Shown here: positions 1 to 8,085 of the stretch, piece by piece
Layout of the letters: each line of letters opens with the position of its first letter
Position numbering within the stretch: the stretch's first letter is position 1
Assembly: GCA_014380615.1 (NCBI GenBank)
Contig: JACMJM010000067.1
Location: 1 to 36,881, forward strand
Direction of reading: 5' to 3'
Length of the DNA: 36,881 nt
From: Sphingobacteriaceae bacterium
Lineage (GTDB): Bacteria > Bacteroidota > Bacteroidia > Sphingobacteriales > Sphingobacteriaceae
Notes under the pieces: generated by a model
What the model was told of the DNA's origin: nothing
Seen by the model: the letters and a program-made list of their open reading frames with translations, nothing else
Databases searched by the model: none
Made by a program: the position numbers and the translations under genes

Positions 1-1150
1 ATGGTTTTTGTAATACCTGATACCGTTCCTGTAAACGTTGGTGATGCTAATGGAGCTTTCAGTGCTAAATCTGAAGCTGAACTTTTTAAATCTAAAGCAG
101 ATTGGGTGGCAGTAGAGATGGGTTTATTTAAATCTGTAGTGTTATCTACATTTGCCAGGCCTACCATTGCTGCAGTAATTCCTGAAACTGTGCCCGTAAA
201 CGTTGGTGAAGCTAATGGGGCTTTCAGTGCTAAATCTGAAGTTGAACTTTTTAAGTCTAAAGCAGTTTGAGTGGCAGTCGAAATCGGTTTTAGTAAATCA
301 GTGGTATTATCCACATTGCCTAAACCAACCATGGTTTTTGTAATACCTGATACCGTTCCTGTAAACGTTGGTGATGCTAATGGAGCTTTCAGTGCTAAAT
401 CTGAAGCTGAACTTTTTAAATCTAAAGCCGTTTGAGTTGCTGTAGAGATAGGTTTATTTAAATCTGTGGTGTTATCTACATTGCCCAGCCCTACCATTGC
501 TGAAGTGATTCCCGAAACCGTTCCGGTAAATGTTGGTGAGGCTAGTGGTGCTTTAGCATCTAAAGCAGTTTGTGCAGCCGTTGATATAGGTTTACCAGCA
601 TCGGTAGTGTTATCTACATTACCCAAACCAACCATAGACTTGGTAATACCTGATACAGTGCCTGTAAATGTTGGTGAGGCTAATGGTGCTTTTAAATCTA
701 CATCTGTGGTAGATGCTTTTGCATCTAAAGCAGATTGTGTAGCTGTCGAAACCGGTTTTAATAAATCGGTGGTATTGTCAACATTTCCTAAACCAACCAT
801 CGATTTGGTGATACCAGAAACAGTTCCGGTGAAGGTTGGTGAAGCAAGATTCGCCTTTAGGGCAATATCCGCATTGGATGCTTTCGCATCTAAGGCAGTT
901 TGTGTAGCGGTTGAAACTGGTTTATTAGTATCGCTAGTGTTATCTACATTCCCCAAACCAACCATTGATTTTGCAATACCTGACACTGTACCTGTAAATG
1001 TTGGTGAAGCTAGATTCGCTTTCAAGGCAATATCCGCATTAGATGCTTTCGTATCTAAAGCTGTTTGCGTAGCAGTTGAAATGGGCTTATCAGCATCACT
1101 GGTATTATTCACGTTTCCTAAGCCAACTTTAGACGCACTTATCCCAGTCG
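1..1150 (-). repeat. Tandem 165-bp coding repeats with a 330-bp higher-order period
   Basis: About seven tandem units encode the 55-residue repeat of the minus-strand protein. The bases from position 1 recur at 331 with roughly the first 99 bases identical, whereas the intervening unit (166-330) differs more. This gives a two-unit, 330-bp period and suggests recent duplication of a unit pair. The unit near 540-600 is 27 bp shorter. Confidence 0.85.
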
Positions 1151-2306
1151 CAATTTTCGCATCGGTTACACTTGCATCAGCAATTTTTGAAGTAATTATC
1201 GCATTCGATGCGATTTGGGGTAAAGCTGATGTACCTGTTAAATCGCCGGCTAATTGCAGTTTACCTTTTACGCTACTTGAAGCATCCGGTATTGAAACGG
1301 TAGCTATTGCCGCATCGGTATAAGTTTTTACCGCTTTTTCGCTAGGGTATTTCACATCCGAATTTGAGGCTAAAGTACCATCGGTACTCTTGTTTGCCAT
1401 TGCTTCTTTTGTTGCTTCGGCTGCTGTAGCACGTGTTATTTCGGCTGTTAAGTTGGTTGCCAATGTAGCGTCCGCAGCGGTACGATTGTTAACTTCCGCT
1501 ATTATTTCAGCGTTGTTATTGGCAGCTAAGTTAGCCTCTGCAGTTGTGGCCCTGGTTATTTCTGCGTTTAATGCTGTAGTATTGGTAGCCGTGTTTTCAT
1601 CTACATACAATTTTACCGATTTTACACTTGGATATTTACTATCAGAAGTTGCATCGGCAGTTATATTTGTTGATTTATTGGAAACGTTTTCTTTCAAATC
1701 CAACGCAGCCTGTACAACTGTACCCCCCGATTCATTAGTAGGGGCCCAGGCGTTACCATCCCACTTTAACACCTGTCCGGTTCCCGGAGCTGTTACACTT
1801 ACCGCGAACCCTTGTATTTTATTTACTGTAGGATTTGGGAAACTTCCACCTAAATCTCCCGCCGCAGTACCCGAAGGCGCTGCCGAAGTTGCATAAATAG
1901 CATACGGCACAGATTGAAGCTGCGTAGTTCCCATGTCTATAAAGCTGAAACCACCAGAAGGATCTATTTCTACTTGTAAAAATTTATTTCCGGTTGCCCA
2001 GTTTACGGTCAGCATACTTCCGCTTTGCGAACTTGCCCCTGTGCTGCCAATAATTACAGTAAACAAACCAAATTTATTGGTTGTTCGTTGTCGGGTTTCT
2101 GAGTAAACGCTATTGCCTGTTGCCGCACCGTCACGAATGGTAAGCCTTAGGGTTATCGATTGCTCTGTAACCGGACTGCCGTCGCTTTTTCTGGCCACAC
2201 CCTGATAATTAATCTGGGGTAATTGTTGAGCAATTAGCGGTGCGCTAAACATTAAACTAAACAAAACCGCGGTACTGAATAATTTTATTTTGGAAAAATT
2301 AATCAT
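1..2306 (-). CDS. Secreted repeat protein, tail-fibre-like 55-residue repeats (3' end outside window)
   Basis: The minus frame is open from ATG at 2306 to the window edge (at least 768 codons). It starts with a signal peptide (hydrophobic stretch ending SAPLIAQ, about residues 8-24). A beta-sandwich-like N-terminal domain follows, with NYQGVARKSDG, TNKFGLFTVIIG and LQSVPYAIYA, a head seen on many secreted Bacteroidota proteins that carry tail-fibre-type repeats. From about residue 385, 55-residue units follow with core SPTFTGTVSGI, MVGLGNVDNT and KPISTATQTALD; one unit lacks nine residues. Alanine-rich coiled-coil-like sequence lies between. The gene begins 17 bp after the stop of the T9SS gene upstream and is probably co-transcribed. 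A surface fibre or adhesin is an inference; the C-terminus (sorting or S74 chaperone domain) is not visible. Confidence 0.85.
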   Translation of the reverse strand, partial: MINFSKIKLFSTAVLFSLMFSAPLIAQQLPQINYQGVARKSDGSPVTEQSITLRLTIRDGAATGNSVYSETRQRTTNKFGLFTVIIGSTGASSQSGSMLTVNWATGNKFLQVEIDPSGGFSFIDMGTTQLQSVPYAIYATSAAPSGTAAGDLGGSFPNPTVNKIQGFAVSVTAPGTGQVLKWDGNAWAPTNESGGTVVQAALDLKENVSNKSTNITADATSDSKYPSVKSVKLYVDENTATNTTALNAEITRATTAEANLAANNNAEIIAEVNNRTAADATLATNLTAEITRATAAEATKEAMANKSTDGTLASNSDVKYPSEKAVKTYTDAAIATVSIPDASSSVKGKLQLAGDLTGTSALPQIASNAIITSKIADASVTDAKIATGISASKVGLGNVNNTSDADKPISTATQTALDTKASNADIALKANLASPTFTGTVSGIAKSMVGLGNVDNTSDTNKPVSTATQTALDAKASNADIALKANLASPTFTGTVSGITKSMVGLGNVDNTTDLLKPVSTATQSALDAKASTTDVDLKAPLASPTFTGTVSGITKSMVGLGNVDNTTDAGKPISTAAQTALDAKAPLASPTFTGTVSGITSAMVGLGNVDNTTDLNKPISTATQTALDLKSSASDLALKAPLASPTFTGTVSGITKTMVGLGNVDNTTDLLKPISTATQTALDLKSSTSDLALKAPLASPTFTGTVSGITAAMVGLANVDNTTDLNKPISTATQSALDLKSSASDLALKAPLASPTFTGTVSGITKT

Positions 2307-2323
2307 AGAAATTTTATTTTAAA

Positions 2324-2851
2324 CTAGTTTAGAATTGTGATAAAACCTTTTTTTATGGTTGATTTCCCATCCTTTGTAAGTCTGAGAATATAGTAATAGG
2401 TGTCTTGAGATAAGGGCAGACCAGAAATGTCGCCCGACCAGTTGTTTTGATAATTTTTGGCTTTGTATACCACCCGTCCGGCACGGTCGAAAACCGTTAA
2501 TTCGTTATCGGGATATCTTTCAATTTCTTTAATCACCCAAACATCGTTTTTTCCATCGCCGTTTGATGAAAGAATATTATTGGGGTAAACCACCATTACA
2601 TCTGCTGTGTAATGAGCAGGAACAAGGGGTTGTAACATTCCATTGGTGATAATGGCTGTTGCCGAAAATTGTGTTTCAACCAAAGCAAGCTCGCCTACGC
2701 TCCAGTCAAAAACAATATCATTCTGATTGAACGTATTGCCTGTTGAATTTACTGCCGCAGAAGAAATACTCTGCGCATTTCCGTTTATGGTCATAAACAG
2801 AACAAAAAATATAAGAAGAAACAGTTGGTTAGAGAAGACAAAGTTTGGCAT
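2324..2851 (-). CDS. Secreted protein with gliding-motility-type C-terminal (T9SS type B sorting) domain
   Basis: 175 aa. Signal peptide at residues 1-27 (hydrophobic core FLLIFFVLFM, then GNAQS). The C-terminal ~90 residues match the CHU_C / TIGR04131 family: YPNNILSSNGDGKNDVW, then VFDRAGRVVYKAKNYQNNWSG, then DTYYYILRL and KKGFITIL. This domain directs export and surface attachment through the type IX secretion system. The N-terminal part is short (about 60 residues between signal and CTD), so there is little room for a functional domain. First gene of a two-gene unit with the repeat protein. A near-consensus -7 box (TATATTTC on the minus strand, 2895-2902) lies about 45 bp upstream of the start. 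Confidence 0.85.
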   Translation of the reverse strand: MPNFVFSNQLFLLIFFVLFMTINGNAQSISSAAVNSTGNTFNQNDIVFDWSVGELALVETQFSATAIITNGMLQPLVPAHYTADVMVVYPNNILSSNGDGKNDVWVIKEIERYPDNELTVFDRAGRVVYKAKNYQNNWSGDISGLPLSQDTYYYILRLTKDGKSTIKKGFITILN

Positions 2852-3595
2852 AGTAATGAGTTAACAGTGTAGTGGATACTATTACTCACTATGGGAAATA
2901 TAGGTTACATTTTAAGTAATTTTTTTAATTTTAATTTTACACAACCTATAAATATAATTGAAATTTAAAAGACTAAGTAAAAGAGTATTGTATTCCTTTT
3001 CTAAAAAAACCTTCACAAGTCATTAAAAACAAAATTTTTCAATTTTTTCATCCCTTGCTTAATTATCTCACTTTAGCTTTCATTTGAAGATATTTTTATG
3101 GGTAATGGCTACTACAATAATTCTTTGGCATGATAATTATTGGTAAAAAACTTGTCTTTACGAGAGGGTACTTTATTCAAAAAATGAATTGGTATTGCGT
3201 TTGAGCGATGCTGATTCTCTACTGACAGCACGACCTTAAGCAGAATAAAGTCATGTGTTTATCCCGTCCTCCGCGGCCAATCGGGATTTAGTACTGGGGA
3301 TTCATTCTGTTATAGGTTAGATTACAGTATTGAGATATAGATTAGGGCTCCGCGGAAAAGGCGGATCGGTTTTCGGTTATAATCTTTTCGCCGCGAAGGG
3401 GGCAAAAAGGATTTTCTCTGCAACCCTTCACCCAAACCAAGCATCGTTTATTGGTTTTGATAAAACAGCACTAAGCAGGTGTGTTGCTTTATCAGTAATT
3501 ATCAAATCTTGTTGTTTCGTTGTTACCATAAACGATTGATAATTTTGAATGAAGAAGAGCAACATGTGTGTCTGTATATATCAATAATCATAGTG
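2852..3595. other. Gene-poor intergenic stretch
   Basis: No convincing gene in about 740 bp. The only frame (3330-3539, plus) begins with TTG and has no recognisable features. Around 3384-3430 the sequence (cgccgcgaaggg, then gcaaaaagga) resembles a decayed copy of the GCGAAG/GCAAAG-type intergenic repeat that is better preserved at 32836-33127. Its 3' part forms the upstream region of the interrupted membrane-protein gene. Confidence 0.5.
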
Positions 3596-3797
3596 ATGAA
3601 TATATTTCTTTCATTTTTTAACTATGCCCTAGATTGTGTATTTGCATTCGATTACATTATAAATAATCCAATTTTCTTACCTGAATATTTTTTGGTTTTC
3701 TTGATGTTAAGAATTTGGATAATTGTAGTAATACTAATTGGATATAAAATGTTGTCAGAAACTTGGAAGCCTTTAAACTCTAATTACTGGAAATTTG
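3596..3797 (+). pseudogene. 5' half of a membrane-protein gene split by the transposon
   Basis: From ATG at 3596 the frame encodes about 67 residues with two hydrophobic segments (around YALDCVFAFDYII and YFLVFLMLRIWIIVVILIGY) and ends SNYWKF at the transposon edge. The present stop (TGA at 3800-3802) is supplied by the transposon terminus. If the element and one copy of GAAATTTG are removed, this frame continues without a stop into 10202-10365 to give a 121-residue protein with about four membrane segments. Its function is unknown. The start is the first in-frame ATG; an in-frame GTG at 3479 is less likely. Confidence 0.6.
3790..3797. repeat. Left 8-bp target site duplication GAAATTTG
   Basis: GAAATTTG directly abuts the outer GG of the left inverted repeat and is identical to 10194-10201. 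Eight-bp duplications are characteristic of IS1595-family transposition. Confidence 0.9.
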
Positions 3798-3887
3798 GGT
3801 GATTATATAGAATTGTGACCTGCAATCTATTTCATTCTAATTCTCTTCATACAAGTATAACTTAGAATGAAAAAAAGTCAAGTTCTT
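3798..3887 (+). repeat. Left terminal inverted repeat of the transposon
   Basis: Aligned without gaps to the reverse complement of 10104-10193, it matches at about 75 of 90 positions by eye, with the outer 27 bases identical. Inner conserved blocks include TTCATTCTAAT and ATACAAGTATAA. Its inner edge reaches the stop codon of the membrane-protein gene at 3887. Confidence 0.9.
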
Positions 3888-4321
3888 TAACGCTGACTTG
3901 ATAATAGAAAATATCCAAAGAACGCTATAACAGCGAGTGTTGAATAAATTGATCCAAGGGAATATAGATTTGTGCCATTCATGATGCTTCCATATTTATC
4001 CCTTCCTTTTCCATCCACGTTAGTTATGTTTGCTTGAAGCCGACTTCGTAACATCATACGATAATCGATTAATAATAATATACCTGAATTGAGAGTGGGT
4101 ATTATTAAACTCCAACTTGGAACATCTTTTCTTATAGCTATGAGAGCGAAATATCCAGCGATAAGTAAACTATTAAGGCTAAATAGTTTGTCATGTATTC
4201 TATCAAAATATTTCATTGTATCAGCTATGCCAGCCTCTTCTAAACGCTCATATCGTAAGTCCATATCTCGGAGTTCCTGCTCTGTCATAATGCCAAGCTC
4301 TCTACATTCTTCGTCATTCAT
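3887..4321 (-). CDS. Transposon cargo: membrane protein of unknown function
   Basis: 144 aa. The N-terminal ~45 residues are acidic and helical (MNDEECRELG, EQELRDMDLRYERLEEAG). About three hydrophobic segments follow: LNSLLIAGYFALIAI, SLIIPTLNSGILLLI and YSTLAVIAFFGYFLL. The layout, a soluble N-terminal helix followed by a small membrane domain, resembles small membrane effectors but no family was recognised. It starts two bases after the stop of the 78-codon gene upstream, which suggests translational coupling. The stop sits within the last bases of the left inverted repeat. Confidence 0.65.
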   Translation of the reverse strand: MNDEECRELGIMTEQELRDMDLRYERLEEAGIADTMKYFDRIHDKLFSLNSLLIAGYFALIAIRKDVPSWSLIIPTLNSGILLLIDYRMMLRSRLQANITNVDGKGRDKYGSIMNGTNLYSLGSIYSTLAVIAFFGYFLLSSQR

Positions 4322-4323
4322 AT

Positions 4324-4560
4324 CTAAAAGGTTAAAAGCTCATAGGTTTTTATTAGATCGCATACATGCTTTTCTTTCGTAATATCCTTATTGGTTTTTA
4401 CTGGTATCAAAGATTTCTTTTCAATATGATGCAAATAGATATCAGCATTACGTGATATATATAATCCGTAATTAATAGTATGTGCTACACGTTTAAGGTC
4501 TTCGGTTCGGGAAGACTCTCTTATGGCTTTCAGGAATTCAAATCCGTTCAATTTTGGCAT
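4324..4560 (-). CDS. Transposon cargo: small hypothetical protein
   Basis: 78 aa from ATG at 4560, beginning MPKLNGFEFLKAIRES and continuing as a charged, largely helical soluble protein. The opening superficially resembles a receiver-domain loop (MPxxNGFEFL), but no other receiver feature follows and no function is assigned. Its stop is two bases before the start of the membrane-protein gene (3887-4321), so the two are probably one transcription unit and may work together. Confidence 0.5.
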   Translation of the reverse strand: MPKLNGFEFLKAIRESSRTEDLKRVAHTINYGLYISRNADIYLHHIEKKSLIPVKTNKDITKEKHVCDLIKTYELLTF

Positions 4561-4715
4561 AATGAGAAGGATACTTTAGGTATTAATTAGTACAAGATAC
4601 TTTTTCTGATTTTAACTGCATCAATTTACTAACAATGTTAGTAAATAAATTTTAATTGCGATTCTTACATTGAGTAAATTTGTTCTGTAGTATCAAATTA
4701 CTGCAAAAGAATATT

Positions 4716-4853
4716 ATGGCAAAAAGTGGCCAATCATCTAAAGGTGTAGCAAAGCTTGCTTCCAAAGTTTTAACAAACCCTAAATCTTCCAAAACTGCTA
4801 AAACATTGGCAGGTTCGGTGTTATCCCAAGCACCGAACAAGAAGAAAAAGTAG
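4716..4853 (+). CDS. Transposon cargo: 45-residue basic small protein
   Basis: A short plus-strand frame from ATG at 4716 to TAG at 4853. It opens MAKSGQSSKGVAKLASKVL, continues NPKSSKTAKTLAGSVLSQAP and ends in a lysine tail. The pattern S-S-K-x-A-x-x-A-S-K-V-L ... S-x-x-A-K-x-x-A-x-S-x-L-x-Q resembles a widespread family of very small uncharacterised bacterial proteins; this family match is from memory and unverified. Codon structure is good and a hairpin follows (4892-4925). It overlaps a minus-strand frame (4652-4840) that is taken as its shadow. Confidence 0.6.
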   Translation: MAKSGQSSKGVAKLASKVLTNPKSSKTAKTLAGSVLSQAPNKKKK

Positions 4854-4891
4854 TCTGATTAAAACTGAAATTTTATGAAAATTTATTGACT

Positions 4892-4925
4892 GCCCCTGCT
4901 GAAGAAGTTGGGGCTTTATTATTTT
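4892..4925 (+). terminator. Hairpin terminator between convergent genes
   Basis: GCCCC (4892-4896) pairs with GGGGC (4910-4914), followed by TTTATTATTTT. It lies downstream of the 45-residue gene and at the 3' end of the minus-strand lipoprotein gene. The stem is only five base pairs. Confidence 0.4.
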
Positions 4926-5707
4926 CTTTTCATTGAAAGCTGAACATGCCCTCCTTCTGCTTCATTCATGTACAATGCTCCATCATTATCATCAAAGCTA
5001 AAGAATACGCTCCCCTCGTTCAGGGCAATGATATTTCCATTTAAGGTACAGGTAAAACTTTTCATGGTGTTTTCATCATCTAATAATTTTGCATCCATTC
5101 TGATTTCAGTGCCAGATCTTGAGAATGTATACTTTTCATTATCGGAATAGAATGTTAATGGTAGGTGCTTAGACCACGTAAACGGATCTTCACCATCACG
5201 AGCTAAAAGGGGAACGCTATCTCTGCTTATTTCTTCATTCGTAGTGGTCTGCATCGATGTATCAATTTTTTCAGGTACAGAAGTATTAGAATACTGGTTA
5301 TTATAAGTAGGACTTGAGTCGTAATCCGCATTGTTTGACGATATACTACAATCTATATTATAACTTTTGACAGATGAAGGGTACATCACACCACCAGCTA
5401 TTTCTATAACATCAAAATTTATACTTATGCACTTTGAATTGGTGATTTTTACTTTCTCATTATTCCAAACACACGTTATAGTGGCATAAGTCTTTATCCC
5501 CTTATTCTGATCGTTTACACTTGCTGGTAAGACTGAAAGTTCACCTTTATAATCTGGCTCACCCCATACTTCAACGATTTCATTATAATGTAAGTCTTTC
5601 ACCGAATCATAACACTCTTGAAGAGAGCCATATTCTTTACTCAACTCACTACAAGAGTATAATAACATAGAAAATATGAATAAGATGCAGGTATATAAAG
5701 GCTTCAT
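4919..5707 (-). CDS. Transposon cargo: lipoprotein of unknown function
   Basis: 262 aa. A lipoprotein signal at the N-terminus: hydrophobic LFIFSMLLYS ending at lipobox LLYSC (Cys19). The mature part has a region YNEIVEVWGEPDYKGE resembling the start of small periplasmic SmpA-like folds, a low-complexity Ser/Asn/Thr linker (about residues 120-165), and a C-terminal beta-rich stretch (EKYTFSRSGTEIRMDAKL, FTCTLNGNIIAL, HVQLSMKRK). No family was assigned. It is divergent from the XRE regulator gene across about 100 bp; a promoter-like TTG-N20-TATGTTAG lies in that gap on the minus strand. An envelope protein carried as transposon cargo is unusual. Confidence 0.75.
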   Translation of the reverse strand: MKPLYTCILFIFSMLLYSCSELSKEYGSLQECYDSVKDLHYNEIVEVWGEPDYKGELSVLPASVNDQNKGIKTYATITCVWNNEKVKITNSKCISINFDVIEIAGGVMYPSSVKSYNIDCSISSNNADYDSSPTYNNQYSNTSVPEKIDTSMQTTTNEEISRDSVPLLARDGEDPFTWSKHLPLTFYSDNEKYTFSRSGTEIRMDAKLLDDENTMKSFTCTLNGNIIALNEGSVFFSFDDNDGALYMNEAEGGHVQLSMKRK

Positions 5708-5807
5708 TGTTTAAAATTTTAGAGGTCTAACATAGAAATAATATTTATAAAATACAACCGATGCGTTGTACATCATTTCAGTTGTTAAAAACACCTTTAT
5801 ACTTCCG

Positions 5808-6023
5808 ATGGAAAAGGAAGTATTACTTAAAAAGCTTGGTGCAAGGATTCGTGAAATACGTAAGGAGAAAGGTATGAGCCAAGCTGAATTAGCTAATACC
5901 ATTGGGAAGGATCAGCAATCCATACAAAGGTTGGAAGCTGGAAATATTAATCCTTCCTTTTATTACCTTTATGAAATATCTCAAGGTTTGAAAACTGAAC
6001 TAAGAGAGTTAATAAAAGAATGA
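5808..6023 (+). CDS. Transposon cargo: XRE-family HTH transcriptional regulator
   Basis: 71 aa from ATG at 5808. An HTH_3/XRE DNA-binding domain fills nearly the whole protein: LGARIREIRKEKGMSQAEL, then IGKDQQSIQRLEAGNINPS, then LYEISQGLKTELREL. Stand-alone regulators of this size often control their own promoter or a neighbouring gene; here the divergent lipoprotein (4919-5707) and the following small gene at 6047 are the candidates. An upstream in-frame extension to 5766 starts with a non-ATG codon and lies in the promoter region, so the ATG was chosen. Confidence 0.85.
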   Translation: MEKEVLLKKLGARIREIRKEKGMSQAELANTIGKDQQSIQRLEAGNINPSFYYLYEISQGLKTELRELIKE

Positions 6024-6046
6024 AATACCATTAATTTAACTGTTGC

Positions 6047-6325
6047 ATGTTACCGAAGAAGAAAAAGCAAAATAAAATCGAGCCTGTAAAAACTACCAAA
6101 ATGGGAGGCAATACAATGCCTTACAACGATCTTTTTACTATAGATAGTGACGGTAATTTGGTGGCAAAGCAAGATCTATTAATTTCGGATATCACTTTCT
6201 CCAAAGAACAAATTATTGAAGAGACCATCGTTGATGAATTTGATTTAAAAAACGAAAAAATAATACTAATGTGTAAACGGGTAAAAAACATGATTCAGAT
6301 TGTCGGAATTGCTAACCCTTCATAG
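6047..6325 (+). CDS. Transposon cargo: small hypothetical protein
   Basis: 92 aa from ATG at 6047, 23 bp after the XRE gene and probably co-transcribed with it. It starts with a very basic stretch (MLPKKKKQNK). A soluble part follows (YNDLFTIDSDGNLVAKQDLLISD, ending MIQIVGIANPS). It overlaps the convergent 6312-6533 gene by 14 bp. No family recognised. Confidence 0.55.
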   Translation: MLPKKKKQNKIEPVKTTKMGGNTMPYNDLFTIDSDGNLVAKQDLLISDITFSKEQIIEETIVDEFDLKNEKIILMCKRVKNMIQIVGIANPS

Positions 6326-6533
6326 TATTGAAATAATCATATCTCAAATCGGCTGATTTAATGCCATACTTTTCAAATACTATTTGAATATCATTAAACA
6401 TCATATCAGTATTTGATAAAGCAAATTTCTTACATTCATCATTAGTGAACGTGATGCTAACACTACTCATGAGATGAGAATGATCTTTATTAATGTTTTT
6501 TTCCCATTCATCTAATACTTTATTTTCTTCCAT
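6312..6533 (-). CDS. Transposon cargo: small hypothetical protein
   Basis: About 73 aa starting MEENKVLDEWEKNINKDHSH, chosen over an upstream in-frame ATG at 6548 because that would add only MIFII. The protein is acidic and soluble, ending RYDYFNTMKG. It is convergent with and overlaps the 6047-6325 gene, and is divergent from the gene starting at 6554. No family recognised. Confidence 0.5.
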   Translation of the reverse strand: MEENKVLDEWEKNINKDHSHLMSSVSITFTNDECKKFALSNTDMMFNDIQIVFEKYGIKSADLRYDYFNTMKG

Positions 6534-6553
6534 AATTATAAATATCATCTTAA

Positions 6554-6955
6554 ATGGAAATCGCTATCGGAGTATTAGGATTAATTATCGCATGGTTTAC
6601 CTACCAAAAAACCTTCCTTGCTGAACCAAAAGATGAGAAAGACAATTTGTTAGCCAATATCAAAGCCAATCAAAATCTATCAAGAGAAATATTGGCAAAG
6701 CTTACCGAGTTTGGTAATAAACATAATGCGTTTGATGAAATAATGTTCTGCAAAGTCCCTTTACGAAAGTATATAGACACTATGCGTATTGAGCATTCGA
6801 AAAATTTATCTGATGAGATGTACGATAAAGTGAAAAATAGTAAGCTAACAAAGCCTCTGATTGAATCCATGACCAAAAGTATTATTGCTCAACAAGAAGA
6901 TCTAATTAAAGTACAAACAGCAATCAAACTATACTTGGAAGATACCAATAATTAG
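6554..6955 (+). CDS. Transposon cargo: membrane-anchored helical hypothetical protein
   Basis: 133 aa. One N-terminal membrane helix (IAIGVLGLIIAWFTYQKTF, residues ~3-21) is followed by a charged, almost wholly alpha-helical cytoplasmic part, e.g. LLANIKANQNLSREILAKL and ESMTKSIIAQQEDLIKVQ, consistent with coiled coil. No family was recognised. It converges on the transposase gene, with a hairpin between them. Confidence 0.6.
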   Translation: MEIAIGVLGLIIAWFTYQKTFLAEPKDEKDNLLANIKANQNLSREILAKLTEFGNKHNAFDEIMFCKVPLRKYIDTMRIEHSKNLSDEMYDKVKNSKLTKPLIESMTKSIIAQQEDLIKVQTAIKLYLEDTNN

Positions 6956-6978
6956 AAGGAGGTTATTAACCCTCCTTC
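6955..6978. terminator. Hairpin between cargo gene and transposase
   Basis: GAAGGAGG (6955-6962) pairs with CCTCCTTC (6971-6978) around an 8-base loop, between two convergent stop codons. There is no clear T-tract, so it may act as a weak bidirectional terminator. Confidence 0.4.
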
Positions 6979-6982
6979 AAGA

Positions 6983-7939
6983 TTATGCTGCTATTCTATG
7001 CTGACCTTTAAGATCTTTATACATTAACCTTCCAGTAGTAGCTTTTAATACAGTATCAAACTTTGCTTGAAAATGCATTTGACGCATATTATATCGTGCG
7101 CTTGCTTCTTGCATATAAAGATGCCTATACTTCTTGCTGATCCAGATATGTGATGTCTCATGCCTTTTTACATATGACCAAAAACCCTCAACTGAATTTG
7201 TTGTGCAATTTCCATTCATGTATTGTTTTGCTTTATGATTTACCGATTCCATATTTTTAAAAGCATAGTGCATCAGGTTATATCCAGTAGAGCTATCGGT
7301 ATATAGTAACGCATTCCGATCTACGTTTTGAATAGTACAATCATGTATTGTTAACGCCTCCTCATTGGGAATTTCGAGAACCCGAATTTTTCCATTTTCT
7401 TCAAGCATAGCCTGAAAAATAAGCTTATCCTTATAATTAGGGTCTATATTGTTTTGAATATACTTGATTTTCTTATCAAAATGACGGTTCTTATTTAATC
7501 CTCCTAAATGTCCCTGATCGATTTGGACAATACCTGTTAACGGTTGGCCATCATCTATCTGTGCCATAGCATACCTTAACCTGGTAGTCATAAACCATGC
7601 GGTTTTCTGAGTAATTCTTAGATTTCTCCCGAGTGTAGTACTTGCTATACCATTTGGATGTTCTATGAGTTTTATAATCACCCTGAACCATTCTGAAAGT
7701 CGCATCTTGGAAGATTCGAATATTGTGCCTGTTGTAGCTTTGTATTTACGCTTACATTTACAGCACTTATACCTTATTCCATCCTTAAAGACCCATACCC
7801 GATCACTGTTACATCCCTTATGAGGGCAAATCATATAACCTTGCCATCTTTGTGCTGCTAAATATTGGTGGCAGTCTACTTCATTTTTAAAATAATCAGT
7901 GAAGTTAGATTCACTAATCTTTGATAAGTCAATTGTCAT
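6983..7939 (-). CDS. IS1595-family (ISXO2-like) transposase
   Basis: 318 aa, full length. The N-terminal zinc ribbon has Cys38, Cys43, then Cys59/60 and Cys62 (MICPHKGC, YKCCKC), as in Zn_Tnp_IS1595. A helical segment follows (FESSKMRLSEWFRV, ITQKTAWFMTTRLR). The DDE_Tnp_IS1595 catalytic domain has Asp141 (GIVQIDQGHLGG), Asp215 (LLYTDSSTGY), Asn248 and Lys258 (TTNSVEGFWSYVKR), and the C-terminal RYNMR. Gln142 replaces the usual Glu beside the first Asp, but the catalytic positions are present. It should cut at the GG-starting inverted repeats at 3798 and 10193 and generate the 8-bp duplication seen. Confidence 0.95.
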   Translation of the reverse strand: MTIDLSKISESNFTDYFKNEVDCHQYLAAQRWQGYMICPHKGCNSDRVWVFKDGIRYKCCKCKRKYKATTGTIFESSKMRLSEWFRVIIKLIEHPNGIASTTLGRNLRITQKTAWFMTTRLRYAMAQIDDGQPLTGIVQIDQGHLGGLNKNRHFDKKIKYIQNNIDPNYKDKLIFQAMLEENGKIRVLEIPNEEALTIHDCTIQNVDRNALLYTDSSTGYNLMHYAFKNMESVNHKAKQYMNGNCTTNSVEGFWSYVKRHETSHIWISKKYRHLYMQEASARYNMRQMHFQAKFDTVLKATTGRLMYKDLKGQHRIAA

Positions 7940-8041
7940 TCCTTGAGATAATTTAAACTTGTTAATATGTTTATTTTCTTCTTAAGAAATAGATGCTTAT
8001 ATTTGACCTGTAGGTCTAAGCCGATCTATTTCAATTATCTA

Positions 8042-8080
8042 AAAAAGACCACGTGCCCTCGACAAGTAAGTGGTCTTTTT
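8042..8080 (-). terminator. Strong intrinsic terminator of the winged-helix pair
   Basis: A perfect 11-bp stem, AAAAAGACCAC (8042-8052) with GTGGTCTTTTT (8070-8080). Read on the minus strand it is just downstream of the stop at 8086 and ends in a run of T. Confidence 0.75.
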
Positions 8081-8085
8081 CTTTG

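Noticed and set aside
1..1896. Three long plus-strand frames (1-270, 466-1323, 1390-1896)
   Set aside because: They are antisense shadows of the repetitive minus-strand secreted protein, which has a signal peptide and an uninterrupted frame.
3330..3539. 69-codon plus-strand ORF
   Set aside because: TTG start, unusual composition and overlap with repeat-like sequence; no sign of coding.
4652..4840. 62-codon minus-strand ORF
   Set aside because: Opposite the 45-residue basic protein gene, which has the better protein pattern and a terminator.
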